DNA of 64,000 nt from an uncultured Bacteroidota bacterium (GTDB lineage: Bacteria; Bacteroidota; Bacteroidia; Chitinophagales; Chitinophagaceae): positions 119,071-183,070 of the forward strand of contig CAIMDZ010000113.1 of assembly GCA_903839875.1 (NCBI GenBank), given 5' to 3'. A program made the translations under genes and the position numbers. The notes beneath the pieces were generated by a model. That model was not told the origin of the DNA and ran no database searches. It saw nothing but the letters and a program-made list of their open reading frames with translations. Below are positions 25,634 to 36,267 of the stretch, in pieces; positions within the stretch are counted from its first letter, which is position 1; every line of letters begins with the position of its first letter.

Positions 25634-27304
25634 ATGAAAAAGTCCATTTTTATATTCTATATTTTGTTCTTCAATTTAGTTAATGCACAGGCACAGCAAT
25701 GTGTATGGGCAAAACAGTCTCATGGGAATAAAGACAACCTTTCCAACACAGTAGTTACAGATGCATCTGGAAACATTTATGTGGCAGGTTCATTTGACAG
25801 TGATTCCGTCACTTTCGGAGCAATAAAATTGGTCAATCCGGATAGTTTTACAACAAAAATATTCCTGGTAAAGTATGATTCGTCAGGAAACGTTATTTGG
25901 GCTAAAACCTTTGCTGGCAATATTGATGCGTATCTATATACGTTTTCCATGACAATAGATGGCTCCGGCAATCTTTATTTGTGTGGGAATTTTGAAAGTC
26001 CTACAATAACATTCGGTGCAACGACGCTCACCAATATAGGAGGAGACGACATTTTTTTAGTAAAAATGAGCAGTTCAGGTAGCGTAATTTGGGCAAAAAG
26101 CGCGCGTTGCAAACCGCTAATGGGAGGTGGGCAATATTCTGATGTGGCGTCGGGTATTGCCGCTGATGCATCAGGCCATATTGTCATCGCAGGATACTTT
26201 GACAGTTCGGTTACTTTTGGCAGTACTTATCTCGCAAATGTCAGCAGCTACCCAAATATTTTTGTGGCAAAGTATGATACATCGGGAAATGTTATTTGGG
26301 CGAAATGCTCATCAGGGCCCGGAGGAGGGTATTTAACGGCTAAAATTGCTGTTGACGCATCCGGCAATACCTATGTTACAGGGAATTGCGGAAGCGGGCC
26401 TACGTCCTTTGGAAGTGTAACGATCACGCCCATATCCGGTTCAAATGAAATGTTTATGCTGAAGTTCAATTCTTCCGGTACTGCTTTGTGGGCAGTAAAG
26501 GCGGGCGATACGTGTATCGTAGTACCATATGATGTAGTAACGGACGCTGCGGGTGACATTTCTGTAACCGGAGGATTTGGGTGTACTACTACCTTTGGGA
26601 CTGTTGCAGTTACTAACTCCAGCACCAGTGGAGGTGATAATATTTTTTTGGCAAAGTACAATTCATCAGGTACGGTGATATGGGCAAAAAGTATGGGCGG
26701 CGCGAATAACGATGACGCACATGGTCTCACAACTGATGCATCAGCTAATATTTATTTAACAGGAATGATCTCAAGCCCGTCGGTAGCATTTGGAGCGACG
26801 ACGTTGGTTAATATCGGAATATTTGTGGCGAAGTATAGCGCTTCAGGCAATCCAATTTGGGCGAAAGGTGGCGCAAGCCTTAACTCCGCTGCAGGCATTT
26901 CAATAGCGAGGGATGTTGTGGGTAACTTGTGTGTCACTGGCGGTTTTAATGGAATACCTTTTACAATTGATGGAATTACGCTCACACCAACGACTGGGAC
27001 AGCTGGGTACTTAGATGTTTTTACAGCAAAATTCAAGGATATATCTGCAGGTGTACCGGTAACAAATGAGGATATAAATATGCTCCTTTTCCCTAACCCG
27101 GCACATGCACAACTTACCATACAGTCAGCCAATCAGCCGATAAATGAAATAACAATTACTAACCTCTTAGGGCAGGAAATAAAGGGAGAGCGTAGGGAAG
27201 GCATTGGGCAGAGGGAAGTGCGTATTGATGTTTCGGGTTTGCCAGAGGGTATATACTTCGTTAAGATAAACGGCTCAGAGGTGAGGAGGTTTGTAAAACA
27301 ATAG
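25634..27304 (+). CDS. SBBP beta-propeller surface protein with T9SS type A domain
   Basis: 556 residues: signal peptide (1-20, ending AQAQ), then about eight repeats of 50-60 residues with the SBBP pattern (DASGNIYVAGSF ... VTFG ... IFLVKYDSSGNVIWAK), residues 25-470. The C-terminal sorting domain runs from MLLFPNPAHAQL to VRRFVKQ. SBBP repeats form beta-propellers, so a surface-exposed propeller is expected. The segment GERREGIGQREV inside the sorting domain is more charged than usual. No catalytic site is visible, and the gene stands alone. Confidence 0.85.
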   Translation: MKKSIFIFYILFFNLVNAQAQQCVWAKQSHGNKDNLSNTVVTDASGNIYVAGSFDSDSVTFGAIKLVNPDSFTTKIFLVKYDSSGNVIWAKTFAGNIDAYLYTFSMTIDGSGNLYLCGNFESPTITFGATTLTNIGGDDIFLVKMSSSGSVIWAKSARCKPLMGGGQYSDVASGIAADASGHIVIAGYFDSSVTFGSTYLANVSSYPNIFVAKYDTSGNVIWAKCSSGPGGGYLTAKIAVDASGNTYVTGNCGSGPTSFGSVTITPISGSNEMFMLKFNSSGTALWAVKAGDTCIVVPYDVVTDAAGDISVTGGFGCTTTFGTVAVTNSSTSGGDNIFLAKYNSSGTVIWAKSMGGANNDDAHGLTTDASANIYLTGMISSPSVAFGATTLVNIGIFVAKYSASGNPIWAKGGASLNSAAGISIARDVVGNLCVTGGFNGIPFTIDGITLTPTTGTAGYLDVFTAKFKDISAGVPVTNEDINMLLFPNPAHAQLTIQSANQPINEITITNLLGQEIKGERREGIGQREVRIDVSGLPEGIYFVKINGSEVRRFVKQ

Positions 27305-27351
27305 CAGGCAAATAGCGTCAACTGACCCATCCACATTCCCCAATAACTTTA

Positions 27352-27359
27352 TACTTTTG
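27352..27359 (+). promoter_or_regulatory. -7 box of the LETM1-like gene
   Basis: TACTTTTG matches TAnnTTTG exactly and ends 8 bases before the ATG at 27368, so the mRNA would be leaderless or nearly so. No clear -33 TTTG. Confidence 0.4.
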
Positions 27360-27367
27360 TCCTAACT

Positions 27368-27733
27368 ATGGAACATATAAAAATTGTAGAAAAAATAGAA
27401 GAAGGGGCTCATCACTTCCTGCACTGCATAAAGATAGAATATGAAGGCACTAAGGAGGCTGGCTCGATTGTGGAGAAATACATGAAGGGTGAAAAAATTA
27501 CCACTGAAGAAGAGCACGTACTGAAAGTTCAACTCGTTGACTCCCTCAAGATGGTTGGGGTGATGGTCCCATTTGTAATGGTACCGGGCGCGTCAATTCT
27601 TATGCCCATACTGATCAAAGTTGCCAGCAAACATAACATAGAACTTTTGCCATCAGCCTTTAATGAAAAGACAACCGTAATTACGACAACTGTTATTGAA
27701 ACAAAGAGTACAGAACAACCGGGCAAATGTTAA
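27368..27733 (+). CDS. LETM1-like miniprotein
   Basis: 121 residues. The segment VGVMVPFVMVPGASILMPILIKVA followed by LLPSAF (about 60-98) resembles the core of LETM1-like domains, in which a hydrophobic Pro/Gly-rich helix pair is followed by LLPStF. The N-terminal half is a charged helix (about 1-50), and the tail is Thr-rich and ends with Cys. LETM1 proteins take part in ion homeostasis in mitochondria. In Bacteroidota, short and long LETM1-like proteins occur with unknown role. The hydrophobic part could embed in the membrane. No signal peptide is seen. It overlaps nothing and is convergent with the DksA-like gene. Confidence 0.6.
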   Translation: MEHIKIVEKIEEGAHHFLHCIKIEYEGTKEAGSIVEKYMKGEKITTEEEHVLKVQLVDSLKMVGVMVPFVMVPGASILMPILIKVASKHNIELLPSAFNEKTTVITTTVIETKSTEQPGKC

Positions 27734-27786
27734 CCCAAATAATATCTCCTTCCACTTTGTGGCCCAGGTACTATAGAAATTGTTTA

Positions 27787-28230
27787 TCAGGTTCCTTTAT
27801 TTTTGGCTTCCATGCTCAAAGTGGCATGGGGAACGGCTTTCAGCCTTGCCTTGTCAATTAATTTACCGGTTTCCCTGCAAACGCCATAAGTCTTATTTTT
27901 GATCCTGATGAGCGCAAGTTCCAGGTTGTTGATAAACTTTATCTGCCTTGCAGCAAGTTGTCCCAATTGCTCGAGTTCCATAGCAGTGCTGCCATCTTCA
28001 AGATTAAACCTGGTACTATCTGCCCCGATATCTTCCTTGCCCTTCATTTGCTGCTGCAGATAATGCAATTCAGTTCTTGCCGTATCAATACGCGAATTGA
28101 TCAGCACCCTGAATTCTTCCAGCTCCTGGTCACTATATCGGAATATCGTTTGTTTTGTTTCTGGTGGTGTCAAATCCGGAGCTAAAGTATCCTTACTTTT
28201 TGATCCGGTTTTAGTCTTGCTCTCTCTCAC
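27787..28230 (-). CDS. TraR/DksA-family protein lacking most zinc ligands
   Basis: 147 residues from GTG 28230. A basic disordered start (RESKTKTGSKSKD) is followed by a coiled-coil region (YSDQELEEFRVLINSRI to LELALIRIK, about 30-115) and then YGVCRETGKLIDKARLKAVPHATL, which aligns with the DksA zinc finger. Only the first Cys remains; the others are Thr or Ser. This Cys-poor version is common in Bacteroidota. DksA-type proteins bind RNA polymerase and tune transcription with ppGpp. The frame continues upstream to an ATG at 28278, but a perfect -7 box (28251-28258) lies inside that extension, so I prefer the GTG. Confidence 0.75.
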   Translation of the reverse strand: MRESKTKTGSKSKDTLAPDLTPPETKQTIFRYSDQELEEFRVLINSRIDTARTELHYLQQQMKGKEDIGADSTRFNLEDGSTAMELEQLGQLAARQIKFINNLELALIRIKNKTYGVCRETGKLIDKARLKAVPHATLSMEAKNKGT

Positions 28231-28250
28231 GTAATTTTTTTTTTGGTTCG

Positions 28251-28258
28251 CAAAAGTA
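28251..28258 (-). promoter_or_regulatory. -7 box of the DksA-like gene
   Basis: Minus-strand TACTTTTG, an exact TAnnTTTG, 20 bases upstream of the GTG at 28230. It decides the start choice because the longer frame would begin before the transcript. Confidence 0.5.
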
Positions 28259-28475
28259 AGATTTCTATACCAATACACTCCCCGAAAAATAAATATTACA
28301 TTTGGTTAACAAATTAATTACTAAACCAAGTGTTTTTTAGTTAGCATTAATAAAGTAAATGTGTGCTTTACGATGCAGGATGCCACAATATTTATTATTT
28401 TTTTTGCAAAGAATAAACTTGCCTGCCAGATGCTATGCAAAGGAAAAATTCATGTAAACAAAACCTGACAGGCCG

Positions 28476-29654
28476 CTAGTTTTCTTCCCTAACCATTCGC
28501 CGGCTACCTTCATATAATTCAAACTCCAATAAGCGGCAATCAATAATACTGGTATAAAATTCTATCTTTCGTTTGGCTTTCAATCCAATCTTTTTTGCAA
28601 GGTCAGGGTTACCGGTAAAAATATAACCCCAGTAACCACCACATTTTTTCTTCATAAAATCACCTATGCGGGAATAGGTTGTTTCAAGTTCAGTTTCATT
28701 CCCCAGTCTTTCACCATATTCAGGATTCATGAACATTACCCCCTTGCCCCCTGCAGGTACTTCAGTAGCTTCAAAATCACATACTGAAAATTCAATCAGG
28801 TCTGCAACACCTGCTGCTACTGCGTTTTTCCGGGCATTGGCTATGGCCATATCACTGTAATCTGTAGCAATTATCCGAAGGCCCGGCATCTCTTTTACGT
28901 GTTTATTCAGGGATTCCATTTCATCCAGGTAAACGTTTTCGTTATAACCTGTAAGATGCATAAAAGCATAGTTCAGCCTGAACAATCCCGGCCTCTGGTT
29001 AGTGGCGATCAGGGCGGCTTCAATAGCAACTGTTCCCGAACCACACATGGGATTTACAAAAGGTGAAACCTTGTCCCAGCGGGTAGCCAGTATAGTTGCA
29101 GCGGCAAGCGCTTCGAGCATAGGCGCCCTTCCAGGGATTTTCCTGTAACCATGTCTCGCCAGCGAATCTCCGGATGTATCTATAAAAACCTCAGCCGATT
29201 CATTCTTCCAGAACAAGTGAATAACTGCACCCGAAAGCTCTGAGCCTGTTGATGGCCGCGCTCCTGTCTTCTCTCTCATCCGGTCTACAATGGCATCCTT
29301 AACCCGTAGGTTTGCAAACATATTATTATTGATGGTAGGGTTCAGCACATTGCTTGTAACTGAAAAATAGCCGTTTTCAGGCAGCAACGTTTCCCATGGA
29401 AAATTGGCCAGGTTACGATAAATATCATCAGCGTTATTAGCTTCAAATTGTTTCAGGCTATATAGCACCTGGCTGGCACATCTCAGATTCAGGTTTAACC
29501 TGATACAATCGTTAATTGTTGCGTTGATGCGCACACCTGTAACAAAGGTTTCTTCCGGCTCAAAACCAAGTTCTTTTATTTCCATTTCCAGGTACAGGGC
29601 AAGCCGTTTATTGCAGGTAATTGTAACCGGAGCTTTCGTAGTATATACTGACAT
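28476..29654 (-). CDS. THUMP-domain 23S rRNA guanine-N2 methyltransferase family
   Basis: 392 residues. The N-terminal ferredoxin-like/THUMP part (about 1-160) precedes a SAM-dependent methyltransferase domain. Motif I is NPMCGSGTVAIEAALIA (about 201-217), the acidic loop is IATDYSDMAIANARKN, and motif IV is NPEYGERLG, a variant of NPPYGxR. This layout is that of the RlmL N-terminal half and YpsC, which methylate a guanine in 23S rRNA using SAM. The change from NPPY to NPEY is seen in part of this group. Length fits single-domain members. It is monocistronic, with a -7-like TACCTTTA 8 bases before the ATG on the minus strand. Confidence 0.85.
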   Translation of the reverse strand: MSVYTTKAPVTITCNKRLALYLEMEIKELGFEPEETFVTGVRINATINDCIRLNLNLRCASQVLYSLKQFEANNADDIYRNLANFPWETLLPENGYFSVTSNVLNPTINNNMFANLRVKDAIVDRMREKTGARPSTGSELSGAVIHLFWKNESAEVFIDTSGDSLARHGYRKIPGRAPMLEALAAATILATRWDKVSPFVNPMCGSGTVAIEAALIATNQRPGLFRLNYAFMHLTGYNENVYLDEMESLNKHVKEMPGLRIIATDYSDMAIANARKNAVAAGVADLIEFSVCDFEATEVPAGGKGVMFMNPEYGERLGNETELETTYSRIGDFMKKKCGGYWGYIFTGNPDLAKKIGLKAKRKIEFYTSIIDCRLLEFELYEGSRRMVREEN

Positions 29655-30089
29655 GATAGCGTAAAGGTAAATGCTGTTAAGTAATCAGGAGTCTATTTTA
29701 TGCCCCTTCACGATCAAATGCCGGTAAATTCACTTCATTTTTTTTAAATTGCTCATTAACAGATGACAAATATATTATATAACACTCGCTTCAGGAAATC
29801 TTAAATTTTGTTTAAATTTAAAGATGTGATTTAGCCGGCGAAAACGACTTTTAGCTAATAGCGTTGTTGATCATATATACATATCCTATTGCACTGATTA
29901 TCAGACTTAAAATATTTATTAAGTAATAAGTTTGCAGTTTCTGAAAAAACAATGACAATAATCATATAGTTGTCTCTGATTTTTTTAATAAATTTATATT
30001 AGAAAGTGCGGGATTAACTAATATTCGACAAGTAGAGTTACACGCAGGTTTGTCTTCGCACGCATTGTTAACGTCTTAAAAACTTTGTT
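29655..30089. other. Divergent intergenic region
   Basis: 435 AT-rich bases between the methyltransferase and the EF-G paralog. Promoters for both genes must lie here. I see no gene, and apart from the -7-like TACCTTTA near the methyltransferase, no site I can support. Confidence 0.4.
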
Positions 30090-32228
30090 ATGCCGGAATT
30101 TGATAGTAACCACGTAAAAAACATTGCACTGCTTGGACACTCGGGCAGTGGAAAAACAACACTTGCGGAAAGCATGCTTTTTGAAGCAGGGCTTATTACC
30201 CGCAGGGGAAGCATAGAGGAAAAAAACACGGTAGGCGATTACACGGATCTTGAAAAAGAACGAGGCAATTCAATTTTCTCAAAATTATTACATACACACT
30301 GGAGGGGTTACAAAATAAACATACTGGATACGCCCGGTTATGACGATTTCGCAGGCGAAGTGATCAGTGCACTCAGAGTTGCAGATACCGGCGTAATGCT
30401 GCTGAATGCCACTGAAGGTGTAGAGGTAGGCACCGACATCATTTGGGAATACACTGAAAAATTCAAAACACCCACCATCTTCCTGGTAAATAAACTCGAT
30501 GATGAAAAAGCGGATTTTGAGAAAACCTTGCAGGAGGCCAAAAACCATTTCGGCACCAATGTGGTTCTTGTTCAATACCCGTTAAATGCAGGCGCAGGAT
30601 TTAACGCTATCATAGACGTACTGACCCTGATAATGTATCAATATGATGAGAAGGGAGGTAAGCCTAAAAAGCTTCCTATTCCTGATAGTGAAAAAGCCAA
30701 AGCAGAAGCATTGCACAAAGAGTTGATAGAATCCATTGCTTCCAATGATGAAACGCTGATGGAAAAATATTTTGACAGAGGTGAACTTACCGAAGATGAA
30801 ATGAAAGAAGGCCTGCACCTTTCAATGAGGCGCCACGACCTCTTTCCGGTTTTCTGTGCATCGGCAATACAAAACAGGGGTGTGGCACGCTTAATGGGCT
30901 ATATTGATAATGTGGTGCCCCCATCATGTGAAATGCCGCCTCAGCCACTTAAGAGCGGTGGTACACTACCATGTGACAGCAACGGACCGGCCTGTATTTT
31001 TATTTATAAAACAGTGAATGAACCACATATAGGTGAACTCAGTTACTTTAAAGTTTTTTCAGGCACCATAAGAAGCGGCATGGAACTGGTGAATGAAAAC
31101 ACAGGGGTAACAGAAAGGATCAACCAGCTATATGTAATGGAAGGCAACAAACGCATTAATGTAAATGAGTTGATAGCCGGGGATATAGGTGCAACATTGA
31201 AATTGAAAAATACGCACGTAAATAATACACTTCATGAAAAAGGAAAACAATTAGAGTTAATGCCCATAGTTTTCCCTGAACCTGTAATGAGTATTGCCAT
31301 TGCCAACAGCAAGAAGGGTGAGGAAGAAAAACTGGCCTCCGCCATGCATCAGTTGAGAGAAGAAGACCCGACATTAACAGTTGAGGTTTCAACCGAGCTG
31401 GGACAAACACTACTTCATTGCCAGGGTGATATGCACCTTTCCGTTATCAAATGGAAGCTGCAGAATATTTACCATCTTGATGTAGTATATGCAAAACCGA
31501 AGATAGCCTACAGGGAAACTATCAGATCTAAAGCGGAAGCAAGCTACCGACACAAAAAACAATCCGGTGGTTCAGGGCAGTTTGGTGAAGTAAGCATTCG
31601 GATTGAACCATGGTATGAAGGTATGCCGGAACCTGAAGCACTGAATGTACGCGGCAGGGAAATTATTGACCTGCCCTGGGGTGGCAAACTGGTTTATTAC
31701 AATTGCATAGTAGGAGGAGTTATTGATGCACGGTTCCTGCCGTCAATAATGAAGGGCCTGATGGAAAAGATGCACAACGGCCCACTGACAGGCTCTTATG
31801 TACGCGATGTAAGGGTAAGTGTATTTGATGGAAAGATGCACCCGGTTGACAGTAATGATATATCCTTCAAGATTGCGGGAATGATGGCATTTAAAGACGC
31901 TTTTCAAAGGGCTAACCCATTGCTGATGGAACCTATCCTGGCACTGGAAATTTTAGCGCCTGATGAGCTGACCGGCGCTATTCTCGGTGACCTGCAAATG
32001 CGCAGAGGAATGATTGAAGGCTTTAATAATGAGGGGCACTTCACTGTTGTCAATGCAAGGGTTCCTACATCTGAGATGTACCAGTATGCATCCGCGTTGA
32101 GAAGCCTGACACAGGGCAAAGCAAGGTTTAGAATGAAATTCGACCACTATGCACCTGTATCTCCTGACTTGCAGAAAAAACTGACTGAAACCTATAAGAA
32201 AGAGGTTCCTGAGTTGGTGGAAGCTTAA
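30090..32228 (+). CDS. Elongation factor G paralog (translational GTPase)
   Basis: 712 residues with all EF-G domains in order. GTPase motifs are GHSGSGKT (16-23), switch I RGNSI (58-62), DTPG (80-83) and NKLD (134-137). Domain II starts near 290. Domain IV contains the YRETI and SGGSGQFGEV segments, and the end is VPELVEA. Canonical EF-G has RGITI in switch I; here Ile is Asn and the Mg-contacting Thr is Ser. The gene is not near ribosomal protein genes, so it looks like the second, EF-G2-type copy found in many Bacteroidota, with a possible role in ribosome recycling or slow translocation. It is single, with a strong terminator. Confidence 0.85.
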   Translation: MPEFDSNHVKNIALLGHSGSGKTTLAESMLFEAGLITRRGSIEEKNTVGDYTDLEKERGNSIFSKLLHTHWRGYKINILDTPGYDDFAGEVISALRVADTGVMLLNATEGVEVGTDIIWEYTEKFKTPTIFLVNKLDDEKADFEKTLQEAKNHFGTNVVLVQYPLNAGAGFNAIIDVLTLIMYQYDEKGGKPKKLPIPDSEKAKAEALHKELIESIASNDETLMEKYFDRGELTEDEMKEGLHLSMRRHDLFPVFCASAIQNRGVARLMGYIDNVVPPSCEMPPQPLKSGGTLPCDSNGPACIFIYKTVNEPHIGELSYFKVFSGTIRSGMELVNENTGVTERINQLYVMEGNKRINVNELIAGDIGATLKLKNTHVNNTLHEKGKQLELMPIVFPEPVMSIAIANSKKGEEEKLASAMHQLREEDPTLTVEVSTELGQTLLHCQGDMHLSVIKWKLQNIYHLDVVYAKPKIAYRETIRSKAEASYRHKKQSGGSGQFGEVSIRIEPWYEGMPEPEALNVRGREIIDLPWGGKLVYYNCIVGGVIDARFLPSIMKGLMEKMHNGPLTGSYVRDVRVSVFDGKMHPVDSNDISFKIAGMMAFKDAFQRANPLLMEPILALEILAPDELTGAILGDLQMRRGMIEGFNNEGHFTVVNARVPTSEMYQYASALRSLTQGKARFRMKFDHYAPVSPDLQKKLTETYKKEVPELVEA

Positions 32229-32252
32229 TATTCTAAGAGTTCAAACATATAG

Positions 32253-32308
32253 TATCCCGTCTCCGTTTGTGTTTCATTCACACATTACCGGAGGCGGGAT
32301 ATTTATTT
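32253..32308 (+). terminator. Terminator of the EF-G paralog
   Basis: A 13-bp stem with one G-T pair (TATCCCGTCTCCG, 32253-32265, with 32289-32301) and TTTATTT behind, 25 bases after the stop. Confidence 0.8.
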
Positions 32309-32426
32309 CCTGAATGGCAGAATATTTATGAAAATTTATAAATAAAAACCAACCATGTATAAAAACCCTGCCATTGAATAATCTTTTATCAATTGAAATA
32401 ATCACTGGTATATTAACAAGAACCTT

Positions 32427-32434
32427 TACCTTTG
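32427..32434 (+). promoter_or_regulatory. -7 box of the thiamine operon
   Basis: TACCTTTG matches TAnnTTTG. The predicted start near 32440 is directly at the 5' edge of the TPP riboswitch, which supports both calls. The -33 region is weak. Confidence 0.55.
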
Positions 32435-32437
32435 TCC

Positions 32438-32516
32438 TGCTTTAGGGGTGCCGGAAATATGGCTGAGATCATACCCTTTGTACCTGCCCAGGATAATGCC
32501 TGCGAAGGAAAAAAGT
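32438..32516 (+). promoter_or_regulatory. TPP riboswitch (THI element)
   Basis: The conserved parts are in order: GGGGTGCC (32445-32452), GGCTGAGATCATACCC (the CUGAGA and ACCC core), TACCTG, then CCAGGATAATGCCTGCGAAGG. These form the pyrimidine- and pyrophosphate-sensing arms of the TPP aptamer. It ends about 58 bases before thiS. I see no terminator hairpin with a T-run between, so control is probably translational or by an alternative structure. Confidence 0.92.
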
Positions 32517-32574
32517 AGATTAACACCCTTCTTTCTCCTCCCCTTTAGCAATTAACGATTCAATTTTCCTGGTT

Positions 32575-32790
32575 ATGGATACTGGTATCAATGTTTATTT
32601 AAACAATAGTCCCCGGCATTTAAATGCTCAAGCAAGCCTGATAGACTTGCTTGATGCTGTCAATATTATTTCCCTGAATGGTGTTGCACTTGCAGTGAAT
32701 AACAATGTAATTCCGAAAACGGAATGGAGCAACTATATTTTATCGGCAGAAGATAAGGTAACATTGATAAAAGCCACGCAGGGAGGGTAA
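32575..32790 (+). CDS. thiS: Sulfur carrier protein ThiS
   Basis: 71 residues of the ubiquitin-like sulfur-carrier family, ending in the Gly-Gly needed for adenylation and thiocarboxylate formation (ATQGG). Internal features also fit: VYLNNSPRHL at the start, NGVALAVNNNVIPKTEW in the middle, and DKVTLIKATQGG at the end. ThiS is adenylated by ThiF and gives sulfur to ThiG for the thiazole ring. It is the first gene after the TPP riboswitch. Confidence 0.92.
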   Translation: MDTGINVYLNNSPRHLNAQASLIDLLDAVNIISLNGVALAVNNNVIPKTEWSNYILSAEDKVTLIKATQGG

Positions 32791-32848
32791 TTGGTTGAGT
32801 AGTTGATAAGTTGATTGGTTGAGTAGTTAGATAGGTTGATAAATTGAA
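32791..32848 (+). repeat. Short imperfect direct repeats between thiS and thiC
   Basis: TTGGTTGAGTAGTT occurs twice, 24 bases apart, within a G/T-rich run of GTTGAT-like units. No protein is encoded, and the repeats would keep the spacer RNA unstructured or allow slippage. Confidence 0.5.
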
Positions 32849-32865
32849 AAGAAAAAAAACATTAA

Positions 32866-34737
<1,872 letters not shown>

Positions 34738-34740
34738 GAT

Positions 34741-34859
34741 TTAATTATGGCAGATTCGCCATAATTAAAAAAACGGGTTACAAGATTTGACAACTTAAAA
34801 AAAGTTGTCAAATCTATTACATGACCGTTTTAATTCGGTCGAATTCGACCGAATTAAAA
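34741..34859 (+). repeat. Three perfect hairpins between thiC and thiD
   Basis: Three stems in a row are seen. 34741-34768 has an 11-bp perfect stem with a 6-base loop. 34783-34815 has a 14-bp perfect stem (AGATTTGACAACTT) with a 5-base loop. 34828-34859 is a perfect 32-base palindrome around GGTCGAATTCGACC. The middle stem uses the same sequence as the perfect inverted repeats at 54633-54664 and 57881-57912. They may process or attenuate the operon mRNA between thiSC and thiDEGHF. Confidence 0.75.
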
Positions 34860-34882
34860 AGAAAGAAAAACCGAAAACATAA

Positions 34883-35638
34883 ATGCAGCCACCAAAACCA
34901 TACGCACTTTCAATAGCAGGTTTCGACCCGTCAGCAGGGGCAGGTGTGCTTGCTGACATCAAAACCTTTGAAAACAATGGTGTGTACGGGTTTGGAGTTG
35001 TATCTGCACTTACCTGGCAGAATGATGTAGAATTTGAAAAGGCAGAATGGATAGCTGCTGATAAAATAATCTCCCAGATAGGGGTCTTATTAAGACGTTT
35101 TGAAATCAGGTACATAAAGATAGGATTGATAGAAAGTATGGAGGTGCTAAAATACATGATTAGCTTTCTTTATCAGCAAATAAAAGATCCGGTGATTATT
35201 TTCGATCCTATTTTAAATGCAAGTGCAGGATATACTTTTCACTCTGTTCAGGAAGATTTTATACAATCTATTGAAGGAATTTATTGCATCACCCCAAATA
35301 TCCCTGAAGCGAACCAGCTTTTCGGTGCAGAAGGCCTTAATGAAAAATTAGAAGAATTGAGTGAAACAATAAACGTTTATCTGAAAGGCGGCCACAGCAA
35401 TGAAAATATTTCAACAGACCTTCTTTTTGTAAAGGACCATACTTATGCGTTCCCCAACGACCGCATACCTGGCGGCGAAAAACACGGAAGCGGTTGTGTG
35501 TTATCATCTGCACTTACCGCCCAACTGGCATTGGGTATGGATCTTGTAACAGCGGCTGAAAATGCAAATGTTTATACCCATCAGTTCCTCGCAAGTAACG
35601 AAACATTATTAGGTTACCATAAACCCGTACTTCAATGA
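34883..35638 (+). CDS. thiD: Hydroxymethylpyrimidine/phosphomethylpyrimidine kinase ThiD
   Basis: 251 residues of the ribokinase-fold ThiD family, which phosphorylates HMP and HMP-P to HMP-PP. Key segments are ALSIAGFDPSAGAGVLADIKTF (substrate loop), VIFDPILNASAG, ITPNIPEANQLF and the ATP-side GSGCVLSSALTAQLA near 205-220. The last base triplets overlap the start of thiE (ATGA, 4 bases). A little shorter than E. coli ThiD but complete. Confidence 0.93.
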   Translation: MQPPKPYALSIAGFDPSAGAGVLADIKTFENNGVYGFGVVSALTWQNDVEFEKAEWIAADKIISQIGVLLRRFEIRYIKIGLIESMEVLKYMISFLYQQIKDPVIIFDPILNASAGYTFHSVQEDFIQSIEGIYCITPNIPEANQLFGAEGLNEKLEELSETINVYLKGGHSNENISTDLLFVKDHTYAFPNDRIPGGEKHGSGCVLSSALTAQLALGMDLVTAAENANVYTHQFLASNETLLGYHKPVLQ

Positions 35639-36264
35639 AACCAATAAGTAAATTACAATTCATTACAACAAACGCTATGCATGCTGAGCAGGCTTGCAGA
35701 GGAGGTGTGGATTGGATTCAACTGAGACTGAAGAATGTATCCTACAATGATCATTACGCAATTGCACGGGAAGTAAAGGCAGTATGCAATAAGTATAATG
35801 CAACGTTCATCATAAATGACAATGTTCATCTGGCAATGGATATCCTTGCAGATGGTGTGCATCTTGGAAAAGAGGATATGCCACCCACTGCTGCCAGACA
35901 ATTACTGGGTGACAGATACATCATAGGATCCACTGCAAATACTTTGGCTGACCTTTATCTTTTGTCTGCCCAACCAATTGATTATATAGGATTAGGGCCA
36001 TACAAGTTTACAAATACCAAACAAAATTTAAGCCCGATTCTCGGACTGGAAGGATACAACGATATATTTAAAAAGGTCAAAGAGAATGGATTCAACCTTC
36101 CCCCAATTATTGGCATAGGCGGCATTGCAGAAAGTGATGTAGCGGAATTATTTTCAACCGGACTTCATGGGGTGGCTGTGTCCGGTGCTTTATCCAATTC
36201 AGGAAATGTAACTGATGCCGCACGGAGATTTATGAATTCAATTAACTACCAATTGCAACAATAA
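35635..36264 (+). CDS. thiE: Thiamine phosphate synthase ThiE
   Basis: 209 residues. It joins HMP-PP and thiazole phosphate to thiamine phosphate. The TIM-barrel motifs are present: DWIQLRLKN, FIINDNVHLA, ADGVHLGKEDMP, IIGSTANT, YIGLGPYKFTNTK and IIGIGGI, then GVAVSGALS. Overlap with thiD and the 3-base gap to thiG show tight coupling. A second TenI-like relative sits at 39271 on the other strand. Confidence 0.93.
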   Translation: MKPISKLQFITTNAMHAEQACRGGVDWIQLRLKNVSYNDHYAIAREVKAVCNKYNATFIINDNVHLAMDILADGVHLGKEDMPPTAARQLLGDRYIIGSTANTLADLYLLSAQPIDYIGLGPYKFTNTKQNLSPILGLEGYNDIFKKVKENGFNLPPIIGIGGIAESDVAELFSTGLHGVAVSGALSNSGNVTDAARRFMNSINYQLQQ

Positions 36265-36267
36265 GTT

